55,025 nt of DNA from Candidatus Moraniibacteriota bacterium (GTDB lineage: Bacteria; Patescibacteriota; Minisyncoccia; JAHIHE01; JAGLIN01): assembly GCA_030641185.1 (NCBI GenBank), contig DAOWHY010000035.1, forward strand, positions 1 to 55,025, read 5' to 3'. Position numbers and translations under genes: made by a program. The stretch's first letter is position 1. Every line of letters begins with the position of its first letter. The notes beneath the pieces were generated by a model, which had not been told where the DNA came from, did no database searches, and saw only the letters and a program-made list of their open reading frames with translations. This document shows, piece after piece, positions 39,769 to 48,047 of this stretch.

Positions 39769-40149
39769 ATGCAGAAAAAAGCAAAAACAATAATTAAACT
39801 TTGGCTTCCAGTTTTTGTCTGGTGCGTTGTTATTTACTACCTTTCTTCAATCCCAAGCTTAAAATCTGACCTGCCTAATCAATGGGATTTTGTTTTGAGA
39901 AAAATCGCGCATATGGCGGAATATGGAATTTTGACTGTTTTTCTTTTTAGGGCGTATTTTAAAAGCAATGGACTTACAATAAAAAAATCCATTTCTTTCG
40001 CAATAGTATTTGCCCTAACTTACGCTTTTACCGATGAATATCACCAGCTCTTTGTCTTTGGCAGACAAGGTAGTTTAAATGATGTATTTATTGATAGTTT
40101 AGGCGTGTTTTTTGCGGCGTTTTTGATTTACAAAAAGATAAAAAAATGA
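39769..40149 (+). CDS. VanZ-family membrane protein
   Basis: 126 residues from ATG 39769, 10 bp after the permease stop; an earlier TTG would overlap the permease. Four helices with IKLWLPVFVWCVVIYYLSSI, RKIAHMAEYGILTVFL, and DEYHQLFVFGRQGSLNDVFI followed by DSLGVFF: the conserved VanZ core. Named from low-level teicoplanin resistance, but in most bacteria its role is unknown. It precedes mraY, so an envelope role is plausible. Confidence 0.88.
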   Translation: MQKKAKTIIKLWLPVFVWCVVIYYLSSIPSLKSDLPNQWDFVLRKIAHMAEYGILTVFLFRAYFKSNGLTIKKSISFAIVFALTYAFTDEYHQLFVFGRQGSLNDVFIDSLGVFFAAFLIYKKIKK

Positions 40150-40167
40150 TAGAATACTAATATTAAA

Positions 40168-40252
40168 ATTGTTATATTGCTCTATTGTTAAATTGTTATG
40201 CATAGCACGATTATTTAACAATTTAACAATTTAACAATTTAACAATTTAATT
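40168..40252. repeat. Short-word palindrome (attgttaaat / atttaacaattt)
   Basis: ATTGCTCTATTGTTAAATTG and TTATGCATAGCAC on the left, five AATTTAACA words on the right, ending 1 bp before the mraY start codon. Confidence 0.8.
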
Positions 40253-40253
40253 C

Positions 40254-41321
40254 ATGATCTCTTTTGAAAATCCTTTATTAGTAATTGAAGTAAGCAGAGT
40301 GTTTGTAATTTTGGCGATATCATTTATTGCCGCAATGTTAGCGACGCCGTTGCTTACTCATTTTTTATATAAATATAAAATCGGCAAGCAGATTAGGGAC
40401 GACGGAAGCAGTCCTGTTTTTAGCGCGCTTCATAGGAAAAAAGCTGGAACGCCGACAATGGGAGGGCTTTTAATTTGGATTATTGTTCCAATTTTGGCGA
40501 TTATGTTTTGGTTATTTTCTTCCATAAGCGATAATCCTGCTATAAACAGCATGAATTTTCTTGATCGCGCTCATACTTACCTGCCTTTGGGAATTTTAGT
40601 TTTAGCCGGGTTAGTTGGAGCGGTTGATGATATTATGGGCGTGTTTAAAATCGGTCCAAAGGGAGGAGGTCTTGGAATTAAAGAAAGAATATTACTTTAT
40701 ACTTTTGTGGCGGTAATAGGAGCCTATTGGTTTTATTTTAAACTTGGTTGGGACATGATTCATATTCCAGCAATTGGAGATTTTGCGATAGGTTTCTGGT
40801 ATTTTCCGCTTTTTATTTTTGTAATTGTGGCCACTTCATTCTCTCTCAATGAAACAGATGGATTAGATGGGTTGGCAGGAGGAGTTACTTTGCCGGCTTT
40901 TGGAGTTTTTGGCGCGATCGCTTTCGCGCAAGGGAATGTGGAACTTGCGATGTTTTGCGCTGCGATAATTGGAACTCTGCTTGCTTTTCTATGGTTTAAT
41001 GTTCATCCGGCAAGATTTTATATGGGCGATACGGGTTCAATGGCGCTTGGCGTGACTTTGGGCGTGGTTGCGATGCTGACGAACTCGTTTTTAATCTTGC
41101 CTTTCGTTTGTTTTATTTTAGTTGTTGAATCGTTATCAGTTATTATCCAGTTAACCTCAAAAAAATTCCGCCACAAAAAAGTTTTCCGAAGCGCGCCGAT
41201 CCATCATCACTTCGAAGCTCTTGGCTGGCCGGAATGTAAAGTGACAATGAGGTTTTGGATCATCGCCTGGGTAATGGCGGCGATTGGGCTGGTGGTGGGG
41301 TTGATGGGGATGGGGAATTGA
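40254..41321 (+). CDS. mraY: Phospho-N-acetylmuramoyl-pentapeptide transferase
   Basis: 355 residues, about ten helices, normal length. HRKKAGTPTMGGLLIWI, GLVGAVDDIMGVFK (Asp pair), NETDGLDGLAGG, HPARFYMGDTGSMALG and APIHHHFEALGWPECKVTMR (HHH motif) are all present. It makes lipid I from UDP-MurNAc-pentapeptide and undecaprenyl phosphate. It stands outside any mur operon here. The start falls at the end of a palindrome with no ribosome site. Confidence 0.96.
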   Translation: MISFENPLLVIEVSRVFVILAISFIAAMLATPLLTHFLYKYKIGKQIRDDGSSPVFSALHRKKAGTPTMGGLLIWIIVPILAIMFWLFSSISDNPAINSMNFLDRAHTYLPLGILVLAGLVGAVDDIMGVFKIGPKGGGLGIKERILLYTFVAVIGAYWFYFKLGWDMIHIPAIGDFAIGFWYFPLFIFVIVATSFSLNETDGLDGLAGGVTLPAFGVFGAIAFAQGNVELAMFCAAIIGTLLAFLWFNVHPARFYMGDTGSMALGVTLGVVAMLTNSFLILPFVCFILVVESLSVIIQLTSKKFRHKKVFRSAPIHHHFEALGWPECKVTMRFWIIAWVMAAIGLVVGLMGMGN

Positions 41322-41324
41322 ATT

Positions 41325-41471
41325 AAATTGTTATATTGCTAAATTGTTACATTGTTATAGAATTTACGTGTTTGGAGTGTCAAACGCAGCCGCAGCGAAG
41401 TTTGACTTGAAGTATCAGTTAATTTCCGCTTTCAGGTAGAGCTTCGTTGTGGCTCCACCCTACGCTCCAAA
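41325..41471. repeat. attgttaaat words followed by TTTGGAGTGTCAAAC element, copy 1
   Basis: 41325-41356 carries TTGTTATATTGCTAAATTGT. 41371-41471 begins TTTGGAGTGTCAAACGCAGC with CGCAGCGAAGTTTGACTT and ends CCTACGCTCCAAA. The second copy is at 48120-48300. Confidence 0.65.
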
Positions 41472-41516
41472 ATGTGATAATACCTAAATTATTTTTAAAA
41501 AATTAAAAATAAAAAA

Positions 41517-42662
41517 ATGAAAAAAGAATCTTTGTCAACATCAATGTCAAAATTAATTTTAACGATCGTTTTGATTATTTGTATTGGGACAACATTTGGA
41601 CTGATGGGATATTATTCAACAAAGACACCAACAAAAACTAAAATTCCAGAAAATAAAATAGCGTGGGCGATGTATAACTCAGTTGATAAAAGTTTGTTTG
41701 ATTGGGAAAATTATAATATTAAATATCCCAGTGATTGGAATTATACAGAAGAAAGAATTTCTTCATCAAGAAAAACTGGCACTTTAATGACTATTTTTAC
41801 AGATAGCAAACGGTTTAATAAATTATTAATAATCACTGGTGGTAAAAGATTAGACAATATGACAAATCAAAATATGTCAGAAATTAAATTTTCTAATAAT
41901 GTTTTTTACAAGTACAATAATATAGAAACTGAACAAGTATATTATATTTATAAAACTGGCTTAGATGAAGAAATTAATTTTGGAATGGAAACAGAAATAT
42001 TTTTTAAATTCAATAATACTGATGAGAATATAATAAAAGAGATACTAGGAAGTTTTAGTTTAAATTTGTCTGTAGAGTTGATATCGACGGAAATAGAAAT
42101 AATAAACGACACTTCCGACTGGCAGACTTATCGGAATGAGGAGTTTGAGTTTGAGTTTGAATATCCTTCGAAATTTGGAGAAGTTATTTTTGAAATAAAT
42201 CCAGAAATAGCTCTTGTAAAAGAAGGAGAAAAAAGAGGAATGAAAATGGAAGGATATTTTTCTAATAAATCAGGTATAATTTTTGGTGGAAAGACGGCTA
42301 ATTATGACGATGTTTCTAGAGAAATTACTAAAATTGATTTTAAAGGATATACTAAAAACAACGAGGGATATTTTTTTGGTTTTAATCCTTATCAAAATGA
42401 ATTATATGGAAAAATGACGCCAAAGAAAATTATAAACGATAATATTTTATTAGTAAATTGCAAAAGTTTTGCGGAACGATGTTTTATTATTGATACATAT
42501 ATGTCGAGAACAGTGGATGAAGACCTAAAACATTCAATGGCGGGCTTAATAAATTTAAAGAAGGGTGAATTTAGTGGTTTGATGATGTTAGCAAATGATA
42601 AATATATAAGAGAAGACGAATTTATTAAAATCCTTTCCACTTTCAAATTTATAGAAAACTAA
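41517..42662 (+). CDS. Anchored extracytoplasmic protein, paralogue A
   Basis: 381 residues. MKKESLSTSMSKLILTIVLI, one helix (about 10-32), then two halves that each resemble a PsbP-like beta domain: FDWENYNIKYPSDWNYTEER (about 60-190) and DWQTYRNEEFEFEFEYPSKF (about 200-380), ending IKILSTFKFIEN. The N-terminus and last domain match the next gene (42792), and both are followed by the same ~45-bp sequence, so they arose by tandem duplication. Role unknown. Confidence 0.65.
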   Translation: MKKESLSTSMSKLILTIVLIICIGTTFGLMGYYSTKTPTKTKIPENKIAWAMYNSVDKSLFDWENYNIKYPSDWNYTEERISSSRKTGTLMTIFTDSKRFNKLLIITGGKRLDNMTNQNMSEIKFSNNVFYKYNNIETEQVYYIYKTGLDEEINFGMETEIFFKFNNTDENIIKEILGSFSLNLSVELISTEIEIINDTSDWQTYRNEEFEFEFEYPSKFGEVIFEINPEIALVKEGEKRGMKMEGYFSNKSGIIFGGKTANYDDVSREITKIDFKGYTKNNEGYFFGFNPYQNELYGKMTPKKIINDNILLVNCKSFAERCFIIDTYMSRTVDEDLKHSMAGLINLKKGEFSGLMMLANDKYIREDEFIKILSTFKFIEN

Positions 42663-42706
42663 AAAACACAAAAATAAATATTAATAATCCAAATATTATG
42701 TTAGTT
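42658..42706 (+). other. Duplication scar: leftover start of the amidohydrolase gene
   Basis: The bases after the stop of paralogue A (AAACACAAAAATAAATATTA and on to CCAAATATTATGTTAG) repeat, with a single clear difference, those after paralogue B at 44455-44499, where they lead into ATGTTAGACATATT, the start of the D-aminoacylase-like gene. Here the match stops at ATGTTAG and a hairpin repeat follows. Confidence 0.75.
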
Positions 42707-42738
42707 GGCTCCATAGTCCACGTAGGGCTGTGGAGCTC
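42707..42738. repeat. Hairpin repeat GGCTCCATAGTCC...CTGTGGAGC
   Basis: Inverted-orientation relative of the ccacagct/tatggaacc family, placed exactly at the duplication breakpoint. Confidence 0.65.
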
Positions 42739-42791
42739 AAGTGCAAACGGTTTGCATTTAAGCTATTTTAAAAAACTAAAAACAAAAAAAA

Positions 42792-44456
42792 ATGAAAAAA
42801 GAATCTTTATCAGTTATGACAGTCAAAACGCTTTTGGCTGTGGTTATTTTTACGGGGATTGGAACGATTATTATCGGCGGGGGATATATTATTGGGGAGT
42901 ATTCTAAAACGCAAAATAATAATAAAACTATTAAGATTATTGAGACTGTTGAAGAAAATCAAAAAGAGGAATTAATAATATCTTGCAAAACAGATTCGGA
43001 TTGCGAAGGTTATTTTTCGTATAATACTTGTGAAGTTTTTTGTGCTAATAAAGATGAAAAAAATCAAAAAATACTTGAGGGATTTAAGAAAAGGTGTGAT
43101 CTAACAGCATGGTTTGCGCTTCAACCTAAATGTGGATGTATTGATAATAAGTGTCAGCAAGTAGTTGGAGAAAGGTCTTATGATCTTTTAGAAAAAAAAT
43201 GTGACGGCAATAGCTGTTGCCTAGATGCTCTTGAATATATGAAAGAGAATAATTATAAGGAAACCAAACGAAGTTTTCAGCCAGAAGAAAAGCATAACTG
43301 CCCGAGTGGGTTTAAAGTAGGGAGTCTTGATTGCTATACTTTTTTGAAGTGGTGCGAGCCGGTTGAAGAAAAATATTGTTTTGACGGCCAAAATAATCGT
43401 AGAGAAATTGGAGAAATTTGGTCAGAAAGTCCGACTATATTTACAGAATGCAATGAATTCGAGAGTGTTTCAGTCAATCATGTGTTGTCTTGCGGTAAAG
43501 AAAAATTAATTATCTCGGCTGGCTATAGTTCTAATGAAAACAATATAAACAGAACTAACCCATCACTTCCTTTTTTCATCGGAACCGACCTCTCGTTAAA
43601 ATATACATGGGTTATAGACGGAAATAAATACACAAGCTCTTCTGGCGGACCGACTGGGGTTTTTGCCTCGTGCGAAAATGAAAAAGCGGCAATATTTTCT
43701 TTTGGTGGGATGGGTGAAACATATTATAAAAAAACATTTTTTGAAAATGATTATAAAACAGTAATATCTTGTCTTGATTCGTTAGCTTATTATGAAGAAG
43801 GCGGAAGAGTTTACGATGAAAATGATCCTAAAAATTTTACAATCGGCAGATTTAAAAATGGCGAAAGAGCGGGAGAGTTTAAACTGCTTGAAAATGGAAA
43901 AGAAATATGTCAGGAAATTAAAGAAAGGTATCAAGAGATAGAAGAAACTACCATTGGCACATTAAACTGGCAGATTTATCAGGATAAAAAGTTTGGATTT
44001 GAGATGAAGTGTCCGGAATATTATAATAGGTTGTTATATGATTTTAAGACTATGAAAGAAGAAGATTATAACAGTATTCATTTTTTTAGAGATATGAGCG
44101 AAGAAGAATTGAATGATTTCAAAGAAAATTATTTAATTGTCTTTGAAGAGGGTGGTACTCATTCGGGAACAGTTTTGGTGAAATCATATAATAATGAGGA
44201 AAAATTAAAAAAATGGTATGAAATTGAATCATTTGAAGATCTTGAATTTAAAGAATTCGATAATGTAGATTATTATATAGCGAACAAACTAACAAAGAAC
44301 ACTTCATCTAAAAACGAACAGTTGATAGCAGGTTATAACTATATTATCCCGCACCGTGAAATTGACAATTTATTTTTGGTCTTTGAGATACCTGAGTTTT
44401 TAAAATCAAAATTTGAAAAGGATTTTCTTCCCACTTTTAAATTCACACAAAAATAA
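42792..44456 (+). CDS. Anchored extracytoplasmic protein, paralogue B with cysteine-rich insert
   Basis: 554 residues. MKKESLSVMTVKTLLAVVIF and one helix (about 10-34), then a Cys-rich part (about 62-185: CKTDSDCEGYFSYNTCEVFC, CGCIDNKCQQ, CDGNSCCLDAL) that suggests several disulphides, a middle domain with YTWVIDGNKYTSSSGGPTGV, and a C-terminal PsbP-like domain (LNWQIYQDKKFGFEMKCPEY to FLPTFKFTQK) homologous to that of paralogue A. Exported; unknown function. The Cys-rich segment is absent from paralogue A. Confidence 0.65.
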   Translation: MKKESLSVMTVKTLLAVVIFTGIGTIIIGGGYIIGEYSKTQNNNKTIKIIETVEENQKEELIISCKTDSDCEGYFSYNTCEVFCANKDEKNQKILEGFKKRCDLTAWFALQPKCGCIDNKCQQVVGERSYDLLEKKCDGNSCCLDALEYMKENNYKETKRSFQPEEKHNCPSGFKVGSLDCYTFLKWCEPVEEKYCFDGQNNRREIGEIWSESPTIFTECNEFESVSVNHVLSCGKEKLIISAGYSSNENNINRTNPSLPFFIGTDLSLKYTWVIDGNKYTSSSGGPTGVFASCENEKAAIFSFGGMGETYYKKTFFENDYKTVISCLDSLAYYEEGGRVYDENDPKNFTIGRFKNGERAGEFKLLENGKEICQEIKERYQEIEETTIGTLNWQIYQDKKFGFEMKCPEYYNRLLYDFKTMKEEDYNSIHFFRDMSEEELNDFKENYLIVFEEGGTHSGTVLVKSYNNEEKLKKWYEIESFEDLEFKEFDNVDYYIANKLTKNTSSKNEQLIAGYNYIIPHREIDNLFLVFEIPEFLKSKFEKDFLPTFKFTQK

Positions 44457-44491
44457 AAAACACAAAAATAAATATTCATAATCCAAATATT

Positions 44492-46069
44492 ATGTTAGAC
44501 ATATTAATAAAAAATGGAACTGTGATTGATGGAACTGCGACCAAAGGAAAAATCGCTGATGTTGGGATAGAGAAAGATAAAATAACTGTTGTTGAAAAAT
44601 TAGATGATAATACTAAAGCGGCTAAAATTATAGACGCCGAAGGAATGATTGTTTGCCCCGGGTTTATTGATATCCTTGACCATTCAGACAATTTTTGGAC
44701 TTTATTTTCAATACCAAGATTAGATAGCAAAATAACACAAGGAATAACCACCATAATCGGCGGAAATTGCGGATCATCGTTGGCGCCAGTATTAGGAGAA
44801 AATTCAGTTAAAGCGATTAGCAAATGGGTTGATGTTGGTAATACTAATATAAATTGGATTAGAACCAAGGAATTCCTTAATGAAGTAGAGAAAAGAAATA
44901 TTGGAATTAATTTTGGAACTTTAGTTGGTCATGAAACATTAAGGCGTGGATTGTTAGGAGACGAGGTTAGAAGAATAACGGACGAAGAAATAAAAATGAT
45001 TGGCAGAATGCTTTCTGATAGCCTGGCGGACGGGGCCTTTGGAATGTCAACCGGACTTGTTTTTTCACATGCCAAAATGACCACAATCAGTGAAATAAAA
45101 TATTTAACAGAAATATTAAAAGCAAACGATTCTTTTTATGCCAGTCATATCAGGGGAGAAGCCGAAGAATTGCTTCCAAGCATAAATGAAACAATTCAAA
45201 TCGGAAGGGAAACCAGGGTTCCTGTTGAAATTTCACATCTAAAAGCTATCGGAGAAAGATACTGGTCTGATATGTTTCGCGCGCTGGAAATGATAAATGT
45301 CGCCAACGAAGAAAATGTTGAAATTGGTTTTGATATATATCCCTACAATACGACTGGTTCGGTTTTATATATTCTTTTACCCGATTGGGTTTCAAGGGGA
45401 GGGAGAAAAAAAATGATTTCAAGATTAAAAGATTTGGATTTACGAAATAAAATAATAAAAGAGATAAAAGAAATGAATTATGACTACGAAAATATTATAG
45501 TTTCAATTTGTCCAAAATTAAAAGAAATAGTTGGAAAGAGGATTACAGATATTGCGTCCAAACAAGAAATAAGTTCAGAAGAAGCCATAATAGAGCTTTT
45601 AATCAGCGCTAACGGGCATGTTATAGTGTTTGATAGAAAAATTTTAAGCGAAGAAAATATTGAATTGGCGCTAAAAAATCCCCATTGCATAATTTCTTCA
45701 GCTGATGCTGCCTATAATGTTGAATATATAAGAACGGGGGAAATCATTCATCCAAGATGCTTTGGAACATTCCCAAGAATTTTGGGAAGGTATGTCAGAG
45801 AGCAAAAAGTTTTAAATATAGAGGACGCTATAGAAAAAATGACTTCCAAGCCGGCTAAAAAAATAGGATTGAAAAATAGAGGAATTTTGAGAAAAGGATT
45901 TTACGCGGATGTTGTCGTTTTTGATCCTAAGTCTGTCATAGATAAAGCCGACTTTAATAACCCATATCAATATTCAGAGGGAATTGAGCAAGTGGTTATT
46001 AATGGGAAGATAGTTATAGAAAATGGGGGACATACAGGGGAGTTGGCGGGAAGGGCTTTGAGGAAATAA
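44492..46069 (+). CDS. D-aminoacylase / N-acyl-D-amino-acid deacylase family amidohydrolase
   Basis: 525 residues. DILIKNGTVIDGTATKGKIA, CPGFIDILDHSDNF (metal site), GITTIIGGNCGSSLAP (zinc Cys93), GAFGMSTGLVF, ASHIRGEAEE and VEISHLKAIGERYW (His ligands), SSADAAYN (Asp), HPRCFGTFPRILGRYVREQK and the urease-like tail GILRKGFYADVVVFDP. The family deacylates N-acyl-D-amino acids. The usual HxH is LDH here, so the first His is Leu62 while His64 remains, which may alter metal use. D-amino acids from peptidoglycan are a plausible substrate (inference). Confidence 0.85.
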   Translation: MLDILIKNGTVIDGTATKGKIADVGIEKDKITVVEKLDDNTKAAKIIDAEGMIVCPGFIDILDHSDNFWTLFSIPRLDSKITQGITTIIGGNCGSSLAPVLGENSVKAISKWVDVGNTNINWIRTKEFLNEVEKRNIGINFGTLVGHETLRRGLLGDEVRRITDEEIKMIGRMLSDSLADGAFGMSTGLVFSHAKMTTISEIKYLTEILKANDSFYASHIRGEAEELLPSINETIQIGRETRVPVEISHLKAIGERYWSDMFRALEMINVANEENVEIGFDIYPYNTTGSVLYILLPDWVSRGGRKKMISRLKDLDLRNKIIKEIKEMNYDYENIIVSICPKLKEIVGKRITDIASKQEISSEEAIIELLISANGHVIVFDRKILSEENIELALKNPHCIISSADAAYNVEYIRTGEIIHPRCFGTFPRILGRYVREQKVLNIEDAIEKMTSKPAKKIGLKNRGILRKGFYADVVVFDPKSVIDKADFNNPYQYSEGIEQVVINGKIVIENGGHTGELAGRALRK

Positions 46070-46072
46070 AAT

Positions 46073-46212
46073 TGTCATTGCGAGGAGCCTGAGTGGACGC
46101 AGTGAACGAGAAGGCGACGAAGCAATCCCGCAACTAAGCTCTCTGTGCGTAGTTACGGGATTGCTTCGTCATTCCACTACGCTATCGCTCCGTTCCATTC
46201 CTCGCAATGATA
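46073..46212. repeat. TGTCATTGCGAGGAG...CTCGCAATGATA element
   Basis: 140 bp; ends TGTCATTGCGAGGAGC and TCCTCGCAATGATA, inner pair GACGAAGCAATCCCGCAACT / AGTTACGGGATTGCTTCGTC. Its last ATG (46207) is in frame with tgt but is repeat-derived. Confidence 0.9.
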
Positions 46213-46224
46213 GTAAAACATATT

Positions 46225-47364
46225 ATGTTCAAACTTCTCAAAAAATTCAAAAAATCTAATGCCAGATTAGGGGAATTAAAAACAAAACACGGGATTATAA
46301 AAACCCCGTGTTTTATGCCGATTGCGACTTGTGGGAGCGTGAAATCAATTGATAGCATTGAGATGGAAAAACTTGGCGCAAATATAATTCTGGGAAATAC
46401 TTATCATTTATACTTAAGACCGGGAGATAAACTAATTAAAAAATTCAGTGGGCTGCATAATTTTATGAATTGGCAAAAACCAATTTTAACGGATAGCGGT
46501 GGATATCAGGTTTTTTCTTTGGCAAAGATGAGAAAAATTACTGAGGAAGGAGTAAGCTTTCAATCTCACATTGATGGATCTCGCCATCTGCTAACTCCGG
46601 AAAAATCGATTGAGATTCAGCGAAATTTGGGAAGCGATATTATTATGGTTTTGGATGAATGCGCGCCATACCCGGCGAGTAAAAAATATATCAAAGAATC
46701 GTTAGAATTAACGACGAGATGGGCAGGTCGCTGTAAAGATTATTTTGAAAAAACACAAAGCATAAAATACAAAAGCCAAACAAAACACAAAACACAAAGA
46801 GCTTTATTATTTGGCATTGTGCAGGGCGGGATTTATAAAGACCTGCGGAAAAAATCGGCTAAACAATTATTAGAATTAAATTTTGACGGTTACGCAATCG
46901 GCGGAGTTTCGGTAGGGGAGCCGAGCGAAAAAATGTTGCAGGTTGTTGACTGGACTATGCCGTTTTTGCCGGAAGATAAGCCGAGATATTTGATGGGAGT
47001 TGGAAAACCGGAAGAAGTTGTCAGCGCTGTGGCAAGAGGGATTGATATGTTTGATTGCGTGATTCCGACAAGAAACGCGAGACATGGAACGATATATAAA
47101 TTTAAAAATAAAAGCTCAAAGTTAAAAGTTGCGGAAAAACAAAATAAAAATTTTTATGAAATTTTGCATATTACGAATGAGAAATTTAAAAGCGATAAAA
47201 AACCGATAGATAAAAACTGCCAATGTTTTACCTGCCAAAACTATTCCCGCGCGTATTTAAGGCATTTATTTGCCTCCGGCGAATTGCTCGCTTTGCGATT
47301 GGCAAGTATTCATAATATATATTTTTATTTGGAGTTGATGAAAAGGATTAGAAATTCGGTTTGA
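46225..47364 (+). CDS. tgt: tRNA-guanine transglycosylase (queuine/preQ1)
   Basis: 379 residues from ATG 46225 (MFKLLKKFKKSNARLGELKT); the in-frame ATG at 46207 lies in a repeat and is unlikely. LTDSGGYQVFSLAKMRKITE (catalytic Asp region), FQSHIDGSRHLLTPEKSIEI, MVLDECAPYPAS, FGIVQGGIYKDLR, GVGKPEEVVSAVARGIDMFD, and the zinc site CQCFTCQNYSRAYLRHL. Exchanges guanine 34 in GUN-anticodon tRNAs for preQ1/queuine. A low-complexity insert KTQSIKYKSQTKHKTQ (46746-46800, aaaacacaaa words) precedes FGIVQGG. The queuosine biosynthesis genes are not in the window. Confidence 0.95.
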   Translation: MFKLLKKFKKSNARLGELKTKHGIIKTPCFMPIATCGSVKSIDSIEMEKLGANIILGNTYHLYLRPGDKLIKKFSGLHNFMNWQKPILTDSGGYQVFSLAKMRKITEEGVSFQSHIDGSRHLLTPEKSIEIQRNLGSDIIMVLDECAPYPASKKYIKESLELTTRWAGRCKDYFEKTQSIKYKSQTKHKTQRALLFGIVQGGIYKDLRKKSAKQLLELNFDGYAIGGVSVGEPSEKMLQVVDWTMPFLPEDKPRYLMGVGKPEEVVSAVARGIDMFDCVIPTRNARHGTIYKFKNKSSKLKVAEKQNKNFYEILHITNEKFKSDKKPIDKNCQCFTCQNYSRAYLRHLFASGELLALRLASIHNIYFYLELMKRIRNSV

Positions 47365-47372
47365 TATAGCTC

Positions 47373-47404
47373 GGTGACGGGCACCCTTTAAGGTGCCCGT
47401 CACC
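47373..47404 (+). terminator. Terminator after tgt
   Basis: Perfect 13-bp stem GGTGACGGGCACC / GGTGCCCGTCACC with loop CTTTAA, then TTTATTT. The sequence also resembles a dispersed ggtgacgggcacc repeat, so it may be a repeat acting as terminator. Confidence 0.85.
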
Positions 47405-47411
47405 TTTATTT

Positions 47412-47444
47412 AAAAAACAAAAAAACAGGCTTTGTTGCCAGTTT
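47412..47444 (-). terminator. Minus-strand terminator of the structured transcript
   Basis: On the minus strand AAACTGGC (47444-47437), loop AACAAA, GCCTGTTT, then a long T-run broken by a single G (to about 47412). Confidence 0.72.
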
Positions 47445-48041
47445 GAATATAATAAAAAAGGGTAAGTTTTCTACCTTAATAATTTTCTATCAAGGTCTCA
47501 GGTATAAATCCTGAGTTGTCTTTTTTCCTAAGACTAAAGAAAACCTACCCATTTGTTAAAATCTCCTCATTGATTTTTCCTCCTTTTCAAAAAATGCCGA
47601 TCAACCTCGCTGTACTCTGTTTTGATCTTCCCCTTCGTTTGCTTGGGGGTATGGCGAGGGTTGGTTTTGGAACACAAGCGGCGTCGCTTTTATTCCTTGT
47701 CGTCAGCAATCTTCTTGAGCTTCTCCCATAACTGGGAATTTTCCTATTTTTTATTTTAAGTCTTAAAATTGATGCTGATTTTTCCGCCGATGGGCGGTTG
47801 TTCTGGTCCCTGCAGGTCCGATCCTATTGAAGCTCAATCGTAAACTGGCGGCCGAACAGCTGGGTATCAGTGGTTGGTATAATGGTTCTTACAAAAAATT
47901 TGTCTTTCATCTTTTTTCCATACTATCTACTCCTTTGGTCCTCTGCTTAACGCAGTTGTTATACATCTTGTGCATAACAAACGGACTCTTTATTTATAAA
48001 GTTTCTTTCTTAATCAACTTCAAATCAAGAAATCAACTTTA
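47413..48041 (-). ncRNA. Candidate long structured RNA, about 630 nt, unidentified
   Basis: No convincing protein gene covers 47405-48322, but the minus strand has a promoter (48048-48075), a terminator (47412-47444) and strong pairing between them. From the 5' end: an 11-bp helix AACTTTATAAA-type (47993-48003 with 48035-48045); GTTATGCA/TGTATAAC and CTGC/GCAG hairpins inside a GTCC/GGAC helix; CCGCC/GGCGG; AAGCG/CGCTT; CAACCCTCGC/GCGAGGTTG enclosing CCCC/GGGG; and near the 3' end a four-way junction (47460-47550) of three hairpins closed by a 13-bp helix. GC is higher than in flanking spacers. A 28-codon frame (47910 to 47824, MKDKFFVRTIIPTTDTQLFG...) overlaps a 4-codon MEKR frame that has an AAAGGAG site, so a decayed gene is the alternative. 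Does not match tmRNA, RNase P, SRP or 6S consensus. Confidence 0.5.
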
Positions 48042-48047
48042 TAAACC

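Noticed and set aside
40168..40252. CRISPR-like array of aatttaacaa units
   Set aside because: Units are directly adjacent without spacers and pair with an inverted partner; there are no cas genes.
42698..42907. 69-codon frame between the two paralogues
   Set aside because: It is the leftover first codons of the amidohydrolase followed by repeat DNA and overlaps the real paralogue B.
46207..46224. Upstream ATG of tgt at 46207
   Set aside because: The ATG is the terminal gcaATGa of a palindromic repeat; the conserved protein begins at 46225.
47460..47550. tRNA gene
   Set aside because: Three hairpins and a closing stem resemble a cloverleaf, but there is no T-loop consensus, the closing stem is 13 bp and the anticodon-like loop lacks U33.
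47641..47720. T-box-like motif (gagggttggtttt ... gcggcgtcgc) on the plus strand
   Set aside because: The AGGGTGGNACCGCG consensus is not met and no aminoacyl-tRNA synthetase or amino-acid gene follows.
47516..47731. Plus-strand frame of 71 codons
   Set aside because: No usual start with ribosome site, and it runs against the promoter, terminator and pairing evidence for the minus strand; composition follows the RNA helices.
47824..47910. 28-codon minus-strand frame (MKDKFFVRTIIPTTDTQLFG...) after an AAAGGAG site
   Set aside because: It could be a small peptide or a remnant of a decayed gene, but it is too short to call; recorded under the ncRNA candidate instead.
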